A stretch of DNA of 64,000 nt from Roseateles sp. XES5 (GCF_020535545.1 NZ_CP084752.1:124001-188000), one strand, 5' to 3'. Positions 43,686 through 55,827 are shown, counted from the first letter of the stretch. The notes: generated by a model not told the origin, from the letters alone. A program made the numbers and translations.

Positions 43686-45353
43686 TCAGATCTTCGTCAG
43701 GAACACCGTGACGACGGGCTTCTTGCCCCAGATCTCGTTGGCGGTGGAGCGCACGGCGCGGCGCACGGCCTCGCGCACCATTTCGAGGTCCTTGCGGCGG
43801 GCGCGCGGAATGCTTTCGACGGCGCCGAGCACGGCGTCATAGAGCGTGTCGCCCATGTCCTCGCCCTCGTCGTCGAACTGCGGCAGGCCGAAGGGCTCCA
43901 CTTCCGGGTCGCCCTGGAAGTCGTAGCGGCTGTCGAGCAGGATGCTGACGGCGACATGGCCGACGAAGGCGAGCTTGCGGCGGTCGCCGATGCCCATTTC
44001 CTCGTAGTCGCCGATGAGATTGCCGTCCTTGAAGATGCGGCCATGCGGCGCGTGGTCGACGACCTCGGGCGCGCCGGGCGCCAGCCGCAGCATGTCGCCG
44101 TTGCGCACGCGCGGCACTTCGGCGATGCCGGACTGTTCGGCAAGCTCGGCATGGGCCGTCAGATGGGCCGCCTCGCCATGCACGGGCACGACCATCTTCG
44201 GGCGCACCCAGCCATACATCTGCTGCAGCTCGTGGCGGCGCGGATGGCCGGAGACATGCACCAGCGCCTCGGCGTCGGTGATGACGTTGATGCCCTGTTC
44301 GATCAGGCCGTTCTTGATGTCGTTAATCGCCTTCTCGTTGCCGGGAATGGCGCGCGAGGAGAAGATGATCGTGTCGCCATCGGTGAAGGCGACGTTGCGC
44401 ATCTCGTCGCGGGCGATCTTGGCGAGCGCGGCGCGCGGCTCACCCTGGCTGCCCGTGAGGATGACGACGACCTTGTCGCGCGGGATATAGCCGAACTCGT
44501 CCTCGGCGATGAAGGGCTTGATGCCTTCCATCAGGCCGATGTCGCGCGCCACGTCCGTCACGCGCTTCATGGAGCTGCCGAGCAGCAGCACCTCGCGCCC
44601 GGCGGCTTCCGCGGCCTTGGCGATGGAGCGGATGCGGCCGACATTCGAGGAGAAGGTGGTGATGCCCACCCGGCCCTCGGAGGCCTCGATGATCTTGGTC
44701 AGGCTTTCCGACACTTCGCGCTCGGAGGGCGAGATGCCGTCACGCACCGCATTGGTGCTGTCGCAGATCAGCGCCAGCACGCCCTCGTCGCCGAGCTTGC
44801 GGAAGCGGCTCTCGTCGGTCAGCGGACCGAGCGACGGTTCGAGGTCGATCTTCCAGTCGCCGGTATGCACGACCGTGCCGAGCGGCGTCTTGATGACCAG
44901 CGACATCGGCTCGGGGATGGAGTGGTTGACGCCGACGGCCTCGATCTCGAAGGGGCCGACATTGATGCGGTCGCCCTGCTTGAAGATCGTCACCGGGATT
45001 TCAACGCGGCTGCGCTCGTAGTCGCGCTTGGCCTCCAGCATGCCGGCCGTGAACGGCGAGGCATAGACCGGCACGTTGAGGCCGGGCCACAGGTCGTTCA
45101 GCGCGCCGTAATGGTCCTCGTGCGCATGGGTGATGATGATGCCCTTGAGGTTCTTGCGCTCTTCCGCCAGGAAGCGGATATCGGGCAGCACGAGATCGAC
45201 GCCCGGCAGGTCCGGTCCCGGGAAGGTGACGCCGCAATCGACCATGATCCACTGGCGGTTCGTCTTCGGGCCGTAGCCGTAGAGCGCCAGGTTCATGCCG
45301 ATTTCGCCGACGCCGCCAAGCGGCAGGAACACCAGTTCGTCTTCTTTTGCCAT
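43686..45353 (-). CDS. rnj: Ribonuclease J
   Basis: A 555-residue metallo-beta-lactamase RNase with a beta-CASP insert. The metal site is T-H-A-H-E-D-H-Y-G (about residues 75-83). D-S-T-N and H-V-S-G-H follow, and the later V-P-V-H-G-E segment completes the site. In Sinorhizobium RNase J matures 16S and 23S rRNA 5' ends by 5'-3' exonuclease action. The start ATG 45353 (M-A-K-E-D-E-L-V-F-L-P-L-G-G) is preferred over an upstream TTG. It lies 15 bases after birA. Confidence 0.95.
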   Translation of the reverse strand: MAKEDELVFLPLGGVGEIGMNLALYGYGPKTNRQWIMVDCGVTFPGPDLPGVDLVLPDIRFLAEERKNLKGIIITHAHEDHYGALNDLWPGLNVPVYASPFTAGMLEAKRDYERSRVEIPVTIFKQGDRINVGPFEIEAVGVNHSIPEPMSLVIKTPLGTVVHTGDWKIDLEPSLGPLTDESRFRKLGDEGVLALICDSTNAVRDGISPSEREVSESLTKIIEASEGRVGITTFSSNVGRIRSIAKAAEAAGREVLLLGSSMKRVTDVARDIGLMEGIKPFIAEDEFGYIPRDKVVVILTGSQGEPRAALAKIARDEMRNVAFTDGDTIIFSSRAIPGNEKAINDIKNGLIEQGINVITDAEALVHVSGHPRRHELQQMYGWVRPKMVVPVHGEAAHLTAHAELAEQSGIAEVPRVRNGDMLRLAPGAPEVVDHAPHGRIFKDGNLIGDYEEMGIGDRRKLAFVGHVAVSILLDSRYDFQGDPEVEPFGLPQFDDEGEDMGDTLYDAVLGAVESIPRARRKDLEMVREAVRRAVRSTANEIWGKKPVVTVFLTKI

Positions 45354-45368
45354 CGGGTTCAAAATTTC

Positions 45369-46109
45369 CTATCCAAAAAACACATCGCCGGCCGCGATCA
45401 GCCGCGTGCCGCCGTCATCGGTTTCCAATTTCAGGAGACCTGTATCATCAATTCCGGCAAAGCGCCCGGAAATAGAACGGTCGGGCAGGTTGACCGTGAT
45501 GTTTTCCCCCACCCCGCCGGCGACCGCTTTCCAGCGCTCCATGATGGCCGCGATGCCCCGTCCGCGGTGCCACAGCGACAGCGTTTCGGCCATCGACTGG
45601 AAGAGATGGGCGAAGAGTTCGTCGGGCGATGCGGAGACCGCGAAATCGCGCAGCGTCGCCACGGGATAGAGCCCCGCATCCGGCGCGACGGCGACATTGA
45701 TGCCGATGCCGATGACGAGCGCATGCCGCCCGTCGGGCAGGGTCTCGCCCTCGATCAGGATGCCGCAGACCTTGCGGCGCTCGATAAGGATGTCGTTCGG
45801 CCACTTGACCAGCACCTCGGCGCCATCCAGCGGCATGACGCGGCTGACGGCGTCCTGCACCGCGACGGCAACGGCGAGCGGCAGGGAGCCGAGCCGCTCC
45901 ATCGGCGCGGCATCGATCAGGAGCAGCGAGGCATAGAGATTGCCGGGCTCGGAGAACCAGGCGCGCCCGCGCCGGCCGCGCCCGCCCGTCTGCCGGTCGG
46001 CGGTGATCCAGAGACCGGAAAGCGCGCCCTTTCGGGCGCGCTCCAGGCATTCCGTATTGGTCGAGCCCACATCGGTGAGCGCCTCGTGCCGGAAGTCGTC
46101 GAGCGACAT
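45369..46109 (-). CDS. birA: Biotin--[acetyl-CoA-carboxylase] ligase
   Basis: A 246-residue ligase (from ATG 46109) that attaches biotin to the carboxylase carrier protein. The catalytic motif G-G-R-G-R-R-G-R-A-W, the K-W-P-N-D-I-L strand and G-I-G-I-N-V are visible. The N-terminal DNA-binding domain of E. coli BirA is absent, so it does not act as a repressor. A TTG at 46136 overlapping the nuoN stop is an alternative start. It is the first non-nuo gene of the operon tail. Confidence 0.93.
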   Translation of the reverse strand: MSLDDFRHEALTDVGSTNTECLERARKGALSGLWITADRQTGGRGRRGRAWFSEPGNLYASLLLIDAAPMERLGSLPLAVAVAVQDAVSRVMPLDGAEVLVKWPNDILIERRKVCGILIEGETLPDGRHALVIGIGINVAVAPDAGLYPVATLRDFAVSASPDELFAHLFQSMAETLSLWHRGRGIAAIMERWKAVAGGVGENITVNLPDRSISGRFAGIDDTGLLKLETDDGGTRLIAAGDVFFG

Positions 46110-46132
46110 CCGGCGAGGATTTTCAGACCCGC

Positions 46133-47575
46133 TCAAAAGAAGGTCCGCGCCGCGACTTCCGCCGCATTGCCGATCGGTCCGCCGATCAGGAAGTAGCCGA
46201 GCACGAAGAGACCGGACAGGCCGAAGACCAGCTTCAGCTCGCCCGAGGTGCGGGCGAATTCACCGGTCGGCTCGTCAAAGAACATGACCTTGATGACGCG
46301 CAGGTAGTAGAAGGCGCCGACGACCGAGGCGAGCACGCCGATGATGGCGAGCGCGTAGAGCTGGGCTTCGATGGCCGCCATGAACACGAAGTACTTGGCG
46401 AAGAAGCCTGCCATCGGCGGGATGCCGGCGAGCGAGAACATCAGGATCGTCATGACGGTGGCCATGAACGGATTGGTCGAGGACAGGCCCGCGAGATCGT
46501 CGATATTCTCGACATTGCCGCCTTCCTTGCGGCGCATGGCGAGGATGATGGCGAAGGTGCCGAGCGTCATGACCATGTAGATGAGCATGTAGAGCGCGAC
46601 GCCGCGCACGCCGGCCATGGAGCCGGCGGCAAGGCCGACCAGCGCGTAGCCCATGTGGCCGATGGAGGAATAGGCCATCAGGCGCTTGATGTTGCGCTGG
46701 CCGATGGCCGCGAAGGAGCCGAGCAGCATCGAGGCGATCGAGATGAAGACGATGACCTGCTGCCAGTCGGCGACGACCGGCTGGAAGGCGTCGATGACGA
46801 TGCGCACCAGCATGGCCATGGCGGCGACCTTGGGGGCGGCGGCGAAGAAGGCCGTCACCGGGGTCGGCGCGCCTTCATAGACGTCCGGCGTCCACATGTG
46901 GAACGGCACGGCCGAGATCTTGAAGGCAAGGCCGGCAAGGATGAACACCAGGCCGAAGACGAGGCCGAGCGAACGGCCCTCGGCAGAGAGCGCGGCGGCG
47001 ATGTCCTGGAAGCCGATATGGCCGGTGAAGCCATAGACCAGCGACATGCCGTAGAGCAGCATGCCCGAGGAGAGCGCGCCGAGCACGAAATACTTCAAGC
47101 CCGCTTCCGTCGAGCGCAGGCTGTCGCGGTTGATCGCGGCGACCACGTAGAGGGCGAGCGACTGGAGTTCCAGCGCGAGGTAGAGCGACAGCAGGCTGTT
47201 GGCCGAGATCATCAGCAGCATGCCGAGCGTCGAGAGCACGACGAGCACCGGGAACTCGAAACGGTCGAGCTGGTCGGAGCGGGCGTGGCCGACGGTCATG
47301 ACCATGGCGGTGATGGAGCCGATCAGCGACAGGACCTTCATGAACTTGGCGAAGGCGTCGGAGACGAAGGCGCCGCCATAGGCCTGGCCCTCGCCCGTGG
47401 CGAGCACGAGCCAGAGACCGGCGATGATGAGGAGCGCGACGGCAAGGCCAGTGACGGTGGTGCCCGAGCGTTCGCCCGAGAACACACCGATCATCAGCAG
47501 GACCAGACCGCCGACGGCGAGAATGATCTCGGGCGTCGAGAGCTGAAGGCTGGCGAGGATAGTATCAGCAGTCAT
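46133..47575 (-). CDS. nuoN: NADH-quinone oxidoreductase subunit N
   Basis: A 480-residue antiporter-like membrane subunit of complex I with about 14 helices. Conserved glutamate and lysine residues lie in [12 protein letters not shown] and in helix 7, and the segment [19 protein letters not shown] is the family mark. It takes part in proton pumping. It is the last nuo gene, 14 bases after nuoM. Confidence 0.96.
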   Translation of the reverse strand: MTADTILASLQLSTPEIILAVGGLVLLMIGVFSGERSGTTVTGLAVALLIIAGLWLVLATGEGQAYGGAFVSDAFAKFMKVLSLIGSITAMVMTVGHARSDQLDRFEFPVLVVLSTLGMLLMISANSLLSLYLALELQSLALYVVAAINRDSLRSTEAGLKYFVLGALSSGMLLYGMSLVYGFTGHIGFQDIAAALSAEGRSLGLVFGLVFILAGLAFKISAVPFHMWTPDVYEGAPTPVTAFFAAAPKVAAMAMLVRIVIDAFQPVVADWQQVIVFISIASMLLGSFAAIGQRNIKRLMAYSSIGHMGYALVGLAAGSMAGVRGVALYMLIYMVMTLGTFAIILAMRRKEGGNVENIDDLAGLSSTNPFMATVMTILMFSLAGIPPMAGFFAKYFVFMAAIEAQLYALAIIGVLASVVGAFYYLRVIKVMFFDEPTGEFARTSGELKLVFGLSGLFVLGYFLIGGPIGNAAEVAARTFF

Positions 47576-47589
47576 GTTCGGTCCCGTCC

Positions 47590-49104
47590 TCAGTTCGCCG
47601 AGAGCGCAACGGATTGCGCCGCTTGCAGAGCCGCGGAGTATTGATTGAGAAGCGCGTCGACCGAAGCCGCCGTCACATCGAAGACCGGCGCCGGATAGAC
47701 ACCGAAGAAGATCGTCAGGATCACCAGCGGGTAGAGCAGCGCCTTTTCACGGCCCGACAGGTCGAGCAGCGACTTCAGGCTTTCCTTCTCCAGCGCACCG
47801 AAGATCACGCGGCGGTAGAGCCACAGCGCGTAGGAGGCCGACAGGATGACGCCGGTGGTGGCGAAGAACGCGACCCAGGTGTTGGCGCGGAAGGCGCCGA
47901 GCAGGGTCATGATTTCGCCGACGAAGCCCGAGGTGCCCGGCAGGCCGACATTGGCCATGGTGAAGATCATGAAGGCGACGGCGTATTTCGGCATGTTGTT
48001 GACGAGGCCGCCATAGGCCGCGATCTCGCGGGTGTGCAGGCGGTCGTAGACGACGCCGACGCAAAGGAAGAGCGCGCCGGAGACGATGCCGTGCGAGAGC
48101 ATCTGGAAGATGGCGCCCTGGAGACCCTGCGCGTTGGCCGCGAAGATGCCCATGGTGACATAGCCCATATGCGCGACCGACGAATAGGCGATCAGCTTCT
48201 TGATGTCGTCCTGCATCATCGCGACCAGCGAGGTGTAGATGATGGCGATGACCGACAGCGCGAAGACGAAGGGCGCGAAATAGTCGGAGGCGAGCGGGAA
48301 CATGGGCATGGAGAAGCGCAGGAAGCCGTAGGCACCCAGCTTCAGCATGATGGCGGCCAGCACCACGGAACCGCCGGTGGGCGCTTCCACGTGGGCATCC
48401 GGCAGCCAGGTGTGGACCGGCCACATCGGCACCTTGACGGCGAAGGCCGCAAAGAAGGCGAAGAACAGCAGGGTCTGCGCGTTCAGCGGCAGGGGCAGCT
48501 TGTGCCAGGTCTGGATGTCGAAGCTGCCGCCGCTCTGCAGGTACAGGTACAGCAGGGCGATCAGCATCAGCAGCGAGCCGGCCAGGGTGTACAGGAAGAA
48601 CTTGAAGGCCGCATACACGCGGCGCGGGCCGCCCCAGACGCCGATGATGATGTACATCGGGATCAGGGTCGCTTCGAAGAAGACGTAGAAGAGAACGATG
48701 TCGAGCGAGACGAAGACGCCGACCATGAACACTTCCAGCAGCAGGAAGGCGATCATGTATTCCTTCAGGCGCTTCTCGACCGAGTGCCAGCTTGCGAGCA
48801 CGCAGAACGGCATCAGGAAGGTCGAGAGGATGACGAACAGCATGGAGATGCCGTCGACGCCGAGATGGTAGGAAATGCCGGTGCCGAGCCAGTCATGCTT
48901 CTCGGTCATCTGGAAGCCGGGGTTCGAATAATCGAAGCCGGCCCAGATGAAGAGCGAGAGCACGAAGGTGAAGACCGTCGTCAGCATCGCGACGTTCAGG
49001 ATGTTGCGGCGGCCGTACGGGCTGTCCTCGCGGGTCAGCAGCAGAAGCGCCACGCCGACGAGCGGGAGGAAGGTGACCGCTGAAAGAATGGGCCAATCGG
49101 TCAT
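47590..49104 (-). CDS. nuoM: NADH-quinone oxidoreductase subunit M
   Basis: A 504-residue antiporter-like subunit with about 14 helices. The segment [19 protein letters not shown] and the [14 protein letters not shown] motif are both present. Its ATG shares one base with the nuoL stop (TGATG), so translation is coupled. Confidence 0.97.
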   Translation of the reverse strand: MTDWPILSAVTFLPLVGVALLLLTREDSPYGRRNILNVAMLTTVFTFVLSLFIWAGFDYSNPGFQMTEKHDWLGTGISYHLGVDGISMLFVILSTFLMPFCVLASWHSVEKRLKEYMIAFLLLEVFMVGVFVSLDIVLFYVFFEATLIPMYIIIGVWGGPRRVYAAFKFFLYTLAGSLLMLIALLYLYLQSGGSFDIQTWHKLPLPLNAQTLLFFAFFAAFAVKVPMWPVHTWLPDAHVEAPTGGSVVLAAIMLKLGAYGFLRFSMPMFPLASDYFAPFVFALSVIAIIYTSLVAMMQDDIKKLIAYSSVAHMGYVTMGIFAANAQGLQGAIFQMLSHGIVSGALFLCVGVVYDRLHTREIAAYGGLVNNMPKYAVAFMIFTMANVGLPGTSGFVGEIMTLLGAFRANTWVAFFATTGVILSASYALWLYRRVIFGALEKESLKSLLDLSGREKALLYPLVILTIFFGVYPAPVFDVTAASVDALLNQYSAALQAAQSVALSAN

Positions 49105-51101
49105 CAGAGGGAGCTCCCGAGCATCATCCAGGTAACGAGTGCTGCAATACCCAGCAGCATCGCGAATGCGTAGTGATAGAGGTAACCGGTCTGGAGACGG
49201 ACGACGCGGTTGGTGACGTCGACGACGCGGGCGGCGATGCCGTTCGGGCCGAGACCGTCGATGACGGCGCCGTCACCCTTCTTCCAGAGGAACTTGCCGA
49301 GCGCCTTCGCCGGACGGACGAAGATGGCGTCGTAGAGTTCGTCGAAGTACCACTTGTTGAGCAGGAACTGGTAGAGACCGCGGTGCTGCTCTGCGAGGGC
49401 CTTCGGGGTTTCCGGCGAGCGGATGTACATGTACCAGGCCGTGACGAAGCCGATGGCCATGGCCGCGAACGGGCTCCACTTCACCCACTTCGGCACATTG
49501 TGGAACTCGTGCACGAGGTGGTTTTCCGGACCCGTGAAGATCGCGCCCTGCCAGAACTCCTCGTAGTGATGGCCGTAGAAATATTCCACGAAGATCACAC
49601 CGGCGGCGACCGCGCCTGCGGCGAGCAGGTAGAGCGGGATCAGCATGACCGCCGGGGACTCATGCACGTGGTGCATGACGTCGGCGGAGGCGCGCGGCTT
49701 GCCGAAGAAGGTCAGGAAGGCGAGACGCCAGGAGTAGAAGCTGGTGAAGAGCGCGGCGATGACCAGGAGCACGAAGGCAAAGCCTGCGACCGGGCTGTGC
49801 GAGGCGAAGGCGCTCTCGATGATCGCATCCTTCGAGAAGAAGCCGGCAAAGCCGATGACGGTGCCCGGGATGCCGACGCCCGTCAGCGCCAGCGTGCCGA
49901 TCGTCATCATCCAGAAGGTGACCGGGATATGCTTGCGAAGGCCGCCCATGTAACGCATGTCCTGTTCGCCATCGACGGCGTGGATCACCGAGCCGGCACC
50001 CAGGAACAGCAGGGCCTTGAAGAAGGCGTGCGTCATCAGGTGGAACACGGCGACCGAGTAGGCCGACACGCCCAGGGCCACGGTCATATAGCCCAGCTGC
50101 GACAGGGTCGAGTAGGCGACCACGCGCTTGATGTCGTTCTGGATGATGCCCATGAAGCCCATGAACAGGGCCGTGATGGCACCGATGACCAGCACGAAGT
50201 TCAGCGCGGTGTCCGAGAGCTCGAACAGGGGGCTGAAGCGGCTGACCATGAAGATGCCGGCCGTCACCATGGTAGCGGCGTGGATCAGGGCCGAGATCGG
50301 GGTCGGGCCTTCCATGGAGTCCGGCAGCCACACATGCAGCGGGAACTGGGCCGACTTGCCCATGGCGCCGATGAAGAGCAGCAGGCAGGTGGCGGTCAGG
50401 GCCTGCGACTTGTCGAGGCTCATGCCGAAGAGATTGATGACGGGTTCGGCGGCATCCGCAGCGCCTTCGGCCGGCAGGTAGGTGGCGGCGGTGGCGAAGA
50501 TCGTCTCGAAATTGATCGAGCCGAACAGCACGAAGACCGAGAAGATGCCGAGCGCGAAGCCGAAGTCGCCGACGCGGTTGACGATGAAGGCCTTCATGGC
50601 GGCGGCGCTGGCCGAGGGCTTCTTGTACCAGAAGCCGATCAGCAGGTACGACGCCAGGCCCACGCCTTCCCAGCCGAAGAACATCTGCAAGAGATTGTCC
50701 GACGTCACCAGCATGAGCATGGCGAAGGTGAAGAGCGAGAGATAGGCGAAGAAGCGCGGCCGATGCGGGTCGTGGTGCATGTAGCCGATGGAATAGACGT
50801 GAACGAGGGTCGAGACCGAGTTCACGACGACGAGCATGACGGCCGTCAGCGTGTCGACGCGGAACGCCCATTCGACGTCGAAGCCGCCGGACTGGATCCA
50901 GCGCAGCACGCCGACCTTGATCATTTCGGTCTCGCCCAGGGCGACGTCGAAGAAGACGATCCAGGACAGGACGGTCGCAATGATCATGAAGCCGGAGGTG
51001 ACGTATTCGGACGCCTTGGCGCCGATGGCATTGCCGCCGAGACCGGCGATCAGGAAGCCGATCAGCGGAAGAAAGACGATTGCCTTGATGATGGTATCCA
51101 T
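49104..51101 (-). CDS. nuoL: NADH-quinone oxidoreductase subunit L
   Basis: A 665-residue antiporter-like subunit, the outermost of the membrane arm, with about 16 helices. A long amphipathic lateral helix near the C-terminus clamps NuoM and NuoN. The motifs [13 protein letters not shown] and [18 protein letters not shown] are intact. It lies 7 bases after nuoK. Confidence 0.97.
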   Translation of the reverse strand: MDTIIKAIVFLPLIGFLIAGLGGNAIGAKASEYVTSGFMIIATVLSWIVFFDVALGETEMIKVGVLRWIQSGGFDVEWAFRVDTLTAVMLVVVNSVSTLVHVYSIGYMHHDPHRPRFFAYLSLFTFAMLMLVTSDNLLQMFFGWEGVGLASYLLIGFWYKKPSASAAAMKAFIVNRVGDFGFALGIFSVFVLFGSINFETIFATAATYLPAEGAADAAEPVINLFGMSLDKSQALTATCLLLFIGAMGKSAQFPLHVWLPDSMEGPTPISALIHAATMVTAGIFMVSRFSPLFELSDTALNFVLVIGAITALFMGFMGIIQNDIKRVVAYSTLSQLGYMTVALGVSAYSVAVFHLMTHAFFKALLFLGAGSVIHAVDGEQDMRYMGGLRKHIPVTFWMMTIGTLALTGVGIPGTVIGFAGFFSKDAIIESAFASHSPVAGFAFVLLVIAALFTSFYSWRLAFLTFFGKPRASADVMHHVHESPAVMLIPLYLLAAGAVAAGVIFVEYFYGHHYEEFWQGAIFTGPENHLVHEFHNVPKWVKWSPFAAMAIGFVTAWYMYIRSPETPKALAEQHRGLYQFLLNKWYFDELYDAIFVRPAKALGKFLWKKGDGAVIDGLGPNGIAARVVDVTNRVVRLQTGYLYHYAFAMLLGIAALVTWMMLGSSL

Positions 51102-51108
51102 GACCCGA

Positions 51109-51417
51109 TCAGCCCTTCATCATATTGACGTCTTCGACGGCGATCGAACCGCGGTTACGGTAGAAGACGACGAGAATTGCAAGACCGATGGCCGCTTCCG
51201 CAGCCGCGACGGTCAGAATGAACAGCGCGAAGACCTGGCCGACCATATCGTTCAGGAAGGCCGAGAACGCGACCATGTTGATGTTGACCGACAGCAGGAT
51301 CAGTTCGATCGACATCAGGATGACGATGACGTTCTTCCGGTTCAGGAAGATGCCGAAGACGCCGAGGACGAAGAGGATGGCGCTGACGGTGAGATAGTGG
51401 GAAATACCGATTTCCAT
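51109..51417 (-). CDS. nuoK: NADH-quinone oxidoreductase subunit K
   Basis: A 102-residue subunit with three membrane helices. The conserved glutamates lie in [11 protein letters not shown] and [10 protein letters not shown]. It forms part of the quinone-linked proton path. The length is standard. Confidence 0.97.
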   Translation of the reverse strand: MEIGISHYLTVSAILFVLGVFGIFLNRKNVIVILMSIELILLSVNINMVAFSAFLNDMVGQVFALFILTVAAAEAAIGLAILVVFYRNRGSIAVEDVNMMKG

Positions 51418-51442
51418 TTTGCTTTTCCTTGTCCGCGCGGCC

Positions 51443-52057
51443 TCAGATGCCCTGTCCGGGCTTCACCTTGACGACCTCGACAGCGGTTGCCGGCGAGCGG
51501 GCGACCTGTGTCGGGATGTCCTGGCGCTTGATGTTTTCGCGATGGCGCAGCGTCAGCACGATCGCGCCGATCATGGCGACGAGCAGGACGAGGCCGGCGA
51601 TCTGGAAGTAGTAGACGTAGGTCGTGTAGAGCACGTCGCCGAGCGCGGCGGTGTTGGTGCGCTCGCTGATCGGCGGGATCGGCATCGAGGCATTGGCGGC
51701 GATCTCGGGCGAGAGCGTCGAGCCGCCGATGACGACGATCAGTTCGATGGCGAGGATCACGCCGATCAGCGCGCCGACCGGGGCATAGTCGAGAACGCCC
51801 GCACGCAGCGCGGCGAAATCGATGTCGAGCATCATGACGACGAAGAGGAAGAGAACCGCGACGGCGCCGACATAGACGACCAGCAGGATCATCGCCAGGA
51901 ACTCGGCGCCCGTCAGGAGGAAGAGGCCCGCCGAATTGAAGAAGGTGAGGATCAGGAACAGCACGGAATAGACCGGGTTCCTGGACGCGATCACCATGAA
52001 GGCGGACGCCACCGCCACGAAGGCGAACAGATAGAAGAATAGAGCCTGCAGACCCAT
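51443..52057 (-). CDS. nuoJ: NADH-quinone oxidoreductase subunit J
   Basis: A 204-residue subunit with five membrane helices, including the conserved [17 protein letters not shown] helix that changes shape during turnover. The start at 52057 (M-G-L-Q-A-L-F-F-Y) matches family members; an open frame upstream is not part of the protein. Confidence 0.96.
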   Translation of the reverse strand: MGLQALFFYLFAFVAVASAFMVIASRNPVYSVLFLILTFFNSAGLFLLTGAEFLAMILLVVYVGAVAVLFLFVVMMLDIDFAALRAGVLDYAPVGALIGVILAIELIVVIGGSTLSPEIAANASMPIPPISERTNTAALGDVLYTTYVYYFQIAGLVLLVAMIGAIVLTLRHRENIKRQDIPTQVARSPATAVEVVKVKPGQGI

Positions 52058-52158
52058 TTTGGTGCCTTTTCGTCTTCCCCGGAGAAGGTCCCCCTCCCCG
52101 TCGAAGCCTGACGACCTTTCGTCAGGCACTTGCTTTCATTTTGCCCTTCCGCTGCCGA

Positions 52159-52647
52159 TCAGCGGTAAGGCGAATCCATAGCGATGTTGCGGGCGATTTC
52201 CCGCTCCCAGCGATCGCCGTTCTCGAGGAGCTTCTGCTTGTCGTAGTAGAGCTCTTCGCGCGTCTCGGTCGAGAACTCGAAGTTCGGACCTTCGACGATG
52301 GAGTCCACCGGGCAGCTTTCCTCGCAGAAGCCGCAGAAGATGCACTTGGTCAGGTCGATGTCGTAGCGCGTGGTGCGGCGCGAACCGTCGGCACGCACAT
52401 CCGACTCGATGGTGATGGCCATCGCCGGGCAGACCGCCTCGCAGAGCTTGCAGGCGATGCAGCGCTCCTCACCGTTCTCGTAACGGCGCAGGGCGTGCAG
52501 GCCACGGAAGCGCGGCGACAGCGGGGTCTTTTCGAAGGGATAGTTCACCGTCGCCTTGGGGCGGAAGAAGTAGCGCATCGACAGGAAGAACGCGCCGACG
52601 AATTCCTTCAGGAACAGCGAATTTACGGCTTGCGAAAGACTAGCCAT
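52159..52647 (-). CDS. nuoI: NADH-quinone oxidoreductase subunit I
   Basis: A 162-residue ferredoxin-like subunit with two tetracysteine motifs, [12 protein letters not shown] and [12 protein letters not shown], that bind clusters N6a and N6b. The amphipathic N-terminus docks it to the membrane arm. Confidence 0.97.
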   Translation of the reverse strand: MASLSQAVNSLFLKEFVGAFFLSMRYFFRPKATVNYPFEKTPLSPRFRGLHALRRYENGEERCIACKLCEAVCPAMAITIESDVRADGSRRTTRYDIDLTKCIFCGFCEESCPVDSIVEGPNFEFSTETREELYYDKQKLLENGDRWEREIARNIAMDSPYR

Positions 52648-52681
52648 GCTTAAGCTCCAATGCTGCTGAGGGTCCGGGCGG

Positions 52682-53728
52682 TCATGCGGACCAGCCCGTG
52701 AGCTTCAGCACGAATGCAACGATGACGACCATGGCCAGCGAGATCGGCAGGAAGACCTTCCAGCCGAGGCGCATGAGCTGGTCGTAGCGGTAGCGCGGCA
52801 CGAAGGCCTTCACCATCGCGAACATGAAGAAGACGAAGGACGCCTTCAGAACGAACCAGATGATGCCCGGGACCCAGTTGAGGAACCAGACGTCGACCGG
52901 GGGCAGCCAGCCGCCGAGGAAGAGGATCGTGGTCAGCGCGCACATCAGGCAGATGGCGGCATATTCGCCGAGCATGAACATCATGTACGGGGTCGAGCCG
53001 TATTCGACCATGAAGCCGGCGACGAGTTCGGATTCGGCTTCCGGAAGGTCGAAGGGCGGGCGGTTCGTCTCGGCGAGCGCCGAGATGAAGAACACCACGA
53101 ACATCGGGAACAGCGCCAGCCAGTGCCAGTCGAGGAAGGAGGCCGGCAGGCCGAGGCGCGTGCCGAGGCCGTCGTTCTGCGACATGACGATATCGGTCAG
53201 GTTCAGCGAGCCGACGCAGAGCAGCACGGTGACGATGACGAAGCCGATGGAGACTTCATAGGACACCATCTGCGCGGCGGAGCGAAGCGCGCCGAGGAAC
53301 GGGTACTTGGAGTTGGACGCCCAGCCGCCCATGATGATGCCGTACACTTCGAGCGAGGAAATCGCGAAGATGTAGAGGATGCCGACATTGATGTTGGCGA
53401 TCACCCAGCCATTGTTGAGCGGCACGACCGCCCAGGTGGCGAGCGCCAGCGTCACGGAGACGAGCGGGGCGAGCAGGAAGATCACCTTGTTCGCCGTCGC
53501 CGGAATGACCGGCTCCTTGAAGACGAACTTCAGAAGGTCGGCGAAGGACTGGAACAGGCCCCAGGGACCGACGACGTTCGGGCCGCGGCGCAGCTGAACG
53601 GCCGCCCAGATCTTGCGGTCGGCAAGAAGGACATAGGCGATGAAGACCAGAAGCGCGACCAGCAGCAGAAGCGACTGGGCGATCATGATCACCGCGGGCC
53701 AGACATAGGTCGAAACGAAAGCGTCCAT
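52682..53728 (-). CDS. nuoH: NADH-quinone oxidoreductase subunit H
   Basis: A 348-residue membrane subunit with about eight helices that helps form the quinone cavity. The loops [11 protein letters not shown] and [17 protein letters not shown] carry the acidic and arginine residues of the entry channel. Confidence 0.97.
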   Translation of the reverse strand: MDAFVSTYVWPAVIMIAQSLLLLVALLVFIAYVLLADRKIWAAVQLRRGPNVVGPWGLFQSFADLLKFVFKEPVIPATANKVIFLLAPLVSVTLALATWAVVPLNNGWVIANINVGILYIFAISSLEVYGIIMGGWASNSKYPFLGALRSAAQMVSYEVSIGFVIVTVLLCVGSLNLTDIVMSQNDGLGTRLGLPASFLDWHWLALFPMFVVFFISALAETNRPPFDLPEAESELVAGFMVEYGSTPYMMFMLGEYAAICLMCALTTILFLGGWLPPVDVWFLNWVPGIIWFVLKASFVFFMFAMVKAFVPRYRYDQLMRLGWKVFLPISLAMVVIVAFVLKLTGWSA

Positions 53729-53748
53729 AATGCTTTATCCCTTCGCGC

Positions 53749-55827
53749 TCATTCCGCCGCGACTTTGAAATTGTTGCGGGCCAGAGCCGAACATTCGGCC
53801 ATGACCGCGGAGGCGCGCGCTATCGGGTTCGTCAAATAGAAGTCTTTGACCGGAGACGCAAACCCGGAATTCGCCATCGTCCCGCCTTTTTTCGCAAGTG
53901 CGGAAAGATCGGCGATATCGCCGGCTGCGATCTCGTCGATCGCTGCGAAATGCGGGTGCGCCGCATAGAGCTTTGCGCGCAGCTGCACCAGCGAATCGAA
54001 GGGCAGCTTCTTGCCGAGCACGTCGGAAAGCGCACGCAGGATCGCCCAGTCCTCGCGGGCGTCGCCCGGCGCGAAGCCGGCGCGGTTGCCCATCTGGACG
54101 CGGCCTTCGGTGTTGACCCAGGTGCCCGACTTCTCGGTATAGGTCGCGCCCGGCAGGATGACGTCGGCGACATGCGCCGCGTTGTCGCCGTGCGAACCGA
54201 TATAGACCGTGAAGGCGCTCTTCTTCGAGAAGTCCATTTCATCGGCGCCGAGCAGGAACAGCACGTCCGTGCCGGTCAGCATGTCGGCCGCCGTCTTGCC
54301 GCCCTCGCCCGGCACGAAGCCGAGGTCGAGGCCGCCGACGCGCGAGGCCGCGGTGTGGAGAACGGCAAGGCCGTTCCAGTCCGCCTTCACCGCGCCGACC
54401 TTCGCGGCAAGCGCCGAGACCGCCGAGAGAACGGCAAGGCCGTCGGGACGCGACAGCGCGCCCTGGCCGACGATGATCATCGGGCGCTCGGCCTTCTTGA
54501 GCTTGGCGGCGAACTTGACCGAACCGTCGATGAGGCCGGACAGCGTGTCCGTGCCGGCGCCGAGATAGTCGTAGCCGTAGCGCAGCTCGCCCTCTTCGCC
54601 GATCACGCCGATCGGGAAGTTGTCCATGCGCCAGCGCTTGCGGATGCGGGCGTTGAGCACGGCCGCCTCGAGGCGCGGATTGGCGCCGACGATGAGCAGC
54701 GCGTCGGCCTGCTCGATGCCCTGGATGGTCGGGTTGAAGAGGTAGCTGGCGCGGCCGAGCGCGGGATCGAGAACCGAACCGTCCTGGCGGCAGTCGATGT
54801 TCTTCGAGCCGAGCGCGCCCATCAGTTCGCGCAGCGCGTAGATTTCCTCGACGGAGGCGAGGTCACCGGCGATGGCGCCGATGCGATCGCCCGCCTTGCC
54901 GGCGACGGCGGCCTTGATGGCGCCGAAGGCTTCGGCCCAGCTTGCCGGCTGGAGACGGCCGTCCTTGCGGACATAGGGGCGGTCGAGACGCTGGGTCTTC
55001 AGGCCATCCCAGATGAAGCGGGTCTTGTCGGAGATCCACTCTTCGTTGATCTCTTCATTGACGCGCGGCAGGATGCGCATGACTTCGCGGCCGCGCGTGT
55101 CGACGCGGATCGCCGAGCCGACGGCGTCCATGACGTCGACGGATTCGGTCTTGTTCAGTTCCCACGGACGGGCCGTGAAGGCGAAGGGCTTGGAGGTGAG
55201 CGCGCCGACCGGGCAAAGGTCGACCACGTTGCCCTGCAGCTCGGAGGTCATCGCCTGTTCGAGATAGGTGGTGATCTCGGCATCCTCGCCGCGGCCGATC
55301 AGGCCGAGCTCGGTGATGCCGGCCACTTCCGTCGTGAAGCGAACGCAGCGCGTGCAGTGGATGCAGCGGTTCATGATCGTCTTGACGAGCGGACCGATAT
55401 ACTTGTCCTCGACCGCGCGCTTGTTTTCGGCATAGCGCGAACTGTCGATGCCGAAGGCCATCGCCTGGTCCTGCAGGTCGCATTCACCGCCCTGGTCGCA
55501 GATAGGGCAATCCAGCGGGTGATTGATCAGCAGGAATTCCATGACGCCTTCGCGCGCCTTCTTGACCATCGGCGTGGTCGTGAAGACTTCCGGCGCTTCG
55601 CCGTTCGGGCCGGGACGCAGGTCCCTGACGCTCATGGCGCAGGACGCCGCCGGCTTCGGCGGGCCGCCCTTCACCTCGACGAGGCACATGCGGCAGTTGC
55701 CGGCAACCGACAGCCGCTCGTGGAAACAGAAGCGCGGAACCTCGGCGCCGGCCTCCTCACACGCCTGAAGCAGCGTGAAGTGATCCGGGACTTCGATTTC
55801 TTTTCCGTCGACTTTCAGCTTTGCCAT
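53749..55827 (-). CDS. nuoG: NADH-quinone oxidoreductase subunit G
   Basis: A 692-residue iron-sulfur subunit. The N-terminal [2Fe-2S] site (F-C-F-H-E, then C-R-M-C-L-V-E-V), the H-P-L-D-C-P-I-C-D-Q-G-G-E-C-D-L cysteine cluster and the C-I-H-C-T-R-C-V-R-F motif are present. A molybdopterin-oxidoreductase-like domain without cofactor follows. It carries electrons from NuoF towards NuoI. It lies about 120 bases after the helix-hairpin-helix gene. Confidence 0.97.
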   Translation of the reverse strand: MAKLKVDGKEIEVPDHFTLLQACEEAGAEVPRFCFHERLSVAGNCRMCLVEVKGGPPKPAASCAMSVRDLRPGPNGEAPEVFTTTPMVKKAREGVMEFLLINHPLDCPICDQGGECDLQDQAMAFGIDSSRYAENKRAVEDKYIGPLVKTIMNRCIHCTRCVRFTTEVAGITELGLIGRGEDAEITTYLEQAMTSELQGNVVDLCPVGALTSKPFAFTARPWELNKTESVDVMDAVGSAIRVDTRGREVMRILPRVNEEINEEWISDKTRFIWDGLKTQRLDRPYVRKDGRLQPASWAEAFGAIKAAVAGKAGDRIGAIAGDLASVEEIYALRELMGALGSKNIDCRQDGSVLDPALGRASYLFNPTIQGIEQADALLIVGANPRLEAAVLNARIRKRWRMDNFPIGVIGEEGELRYGYDYLGAGTDTLSGLIDGSVKFAAKLKKAERPMIIVGQGALSRPDGLAVLSAVSALAAKVGAVKADWNGLAVLHTAASRVGGLDLGFVPGEGGKTAADMLTGTDVLFLLGADEMDFSKKSAFTVYIGSHGDNAAHVADVILPGATYTEKSGTWVNTEGRVQMGNRAGFAPGDAREDWAILRALSDVLGKKLPFDSLVQLRAKLYAAHPHFAAIDEIAAGDIADLSALAKKGGTMANSGFASPVKDFYLTNPIARASAVMAECSALARNNFKVAAE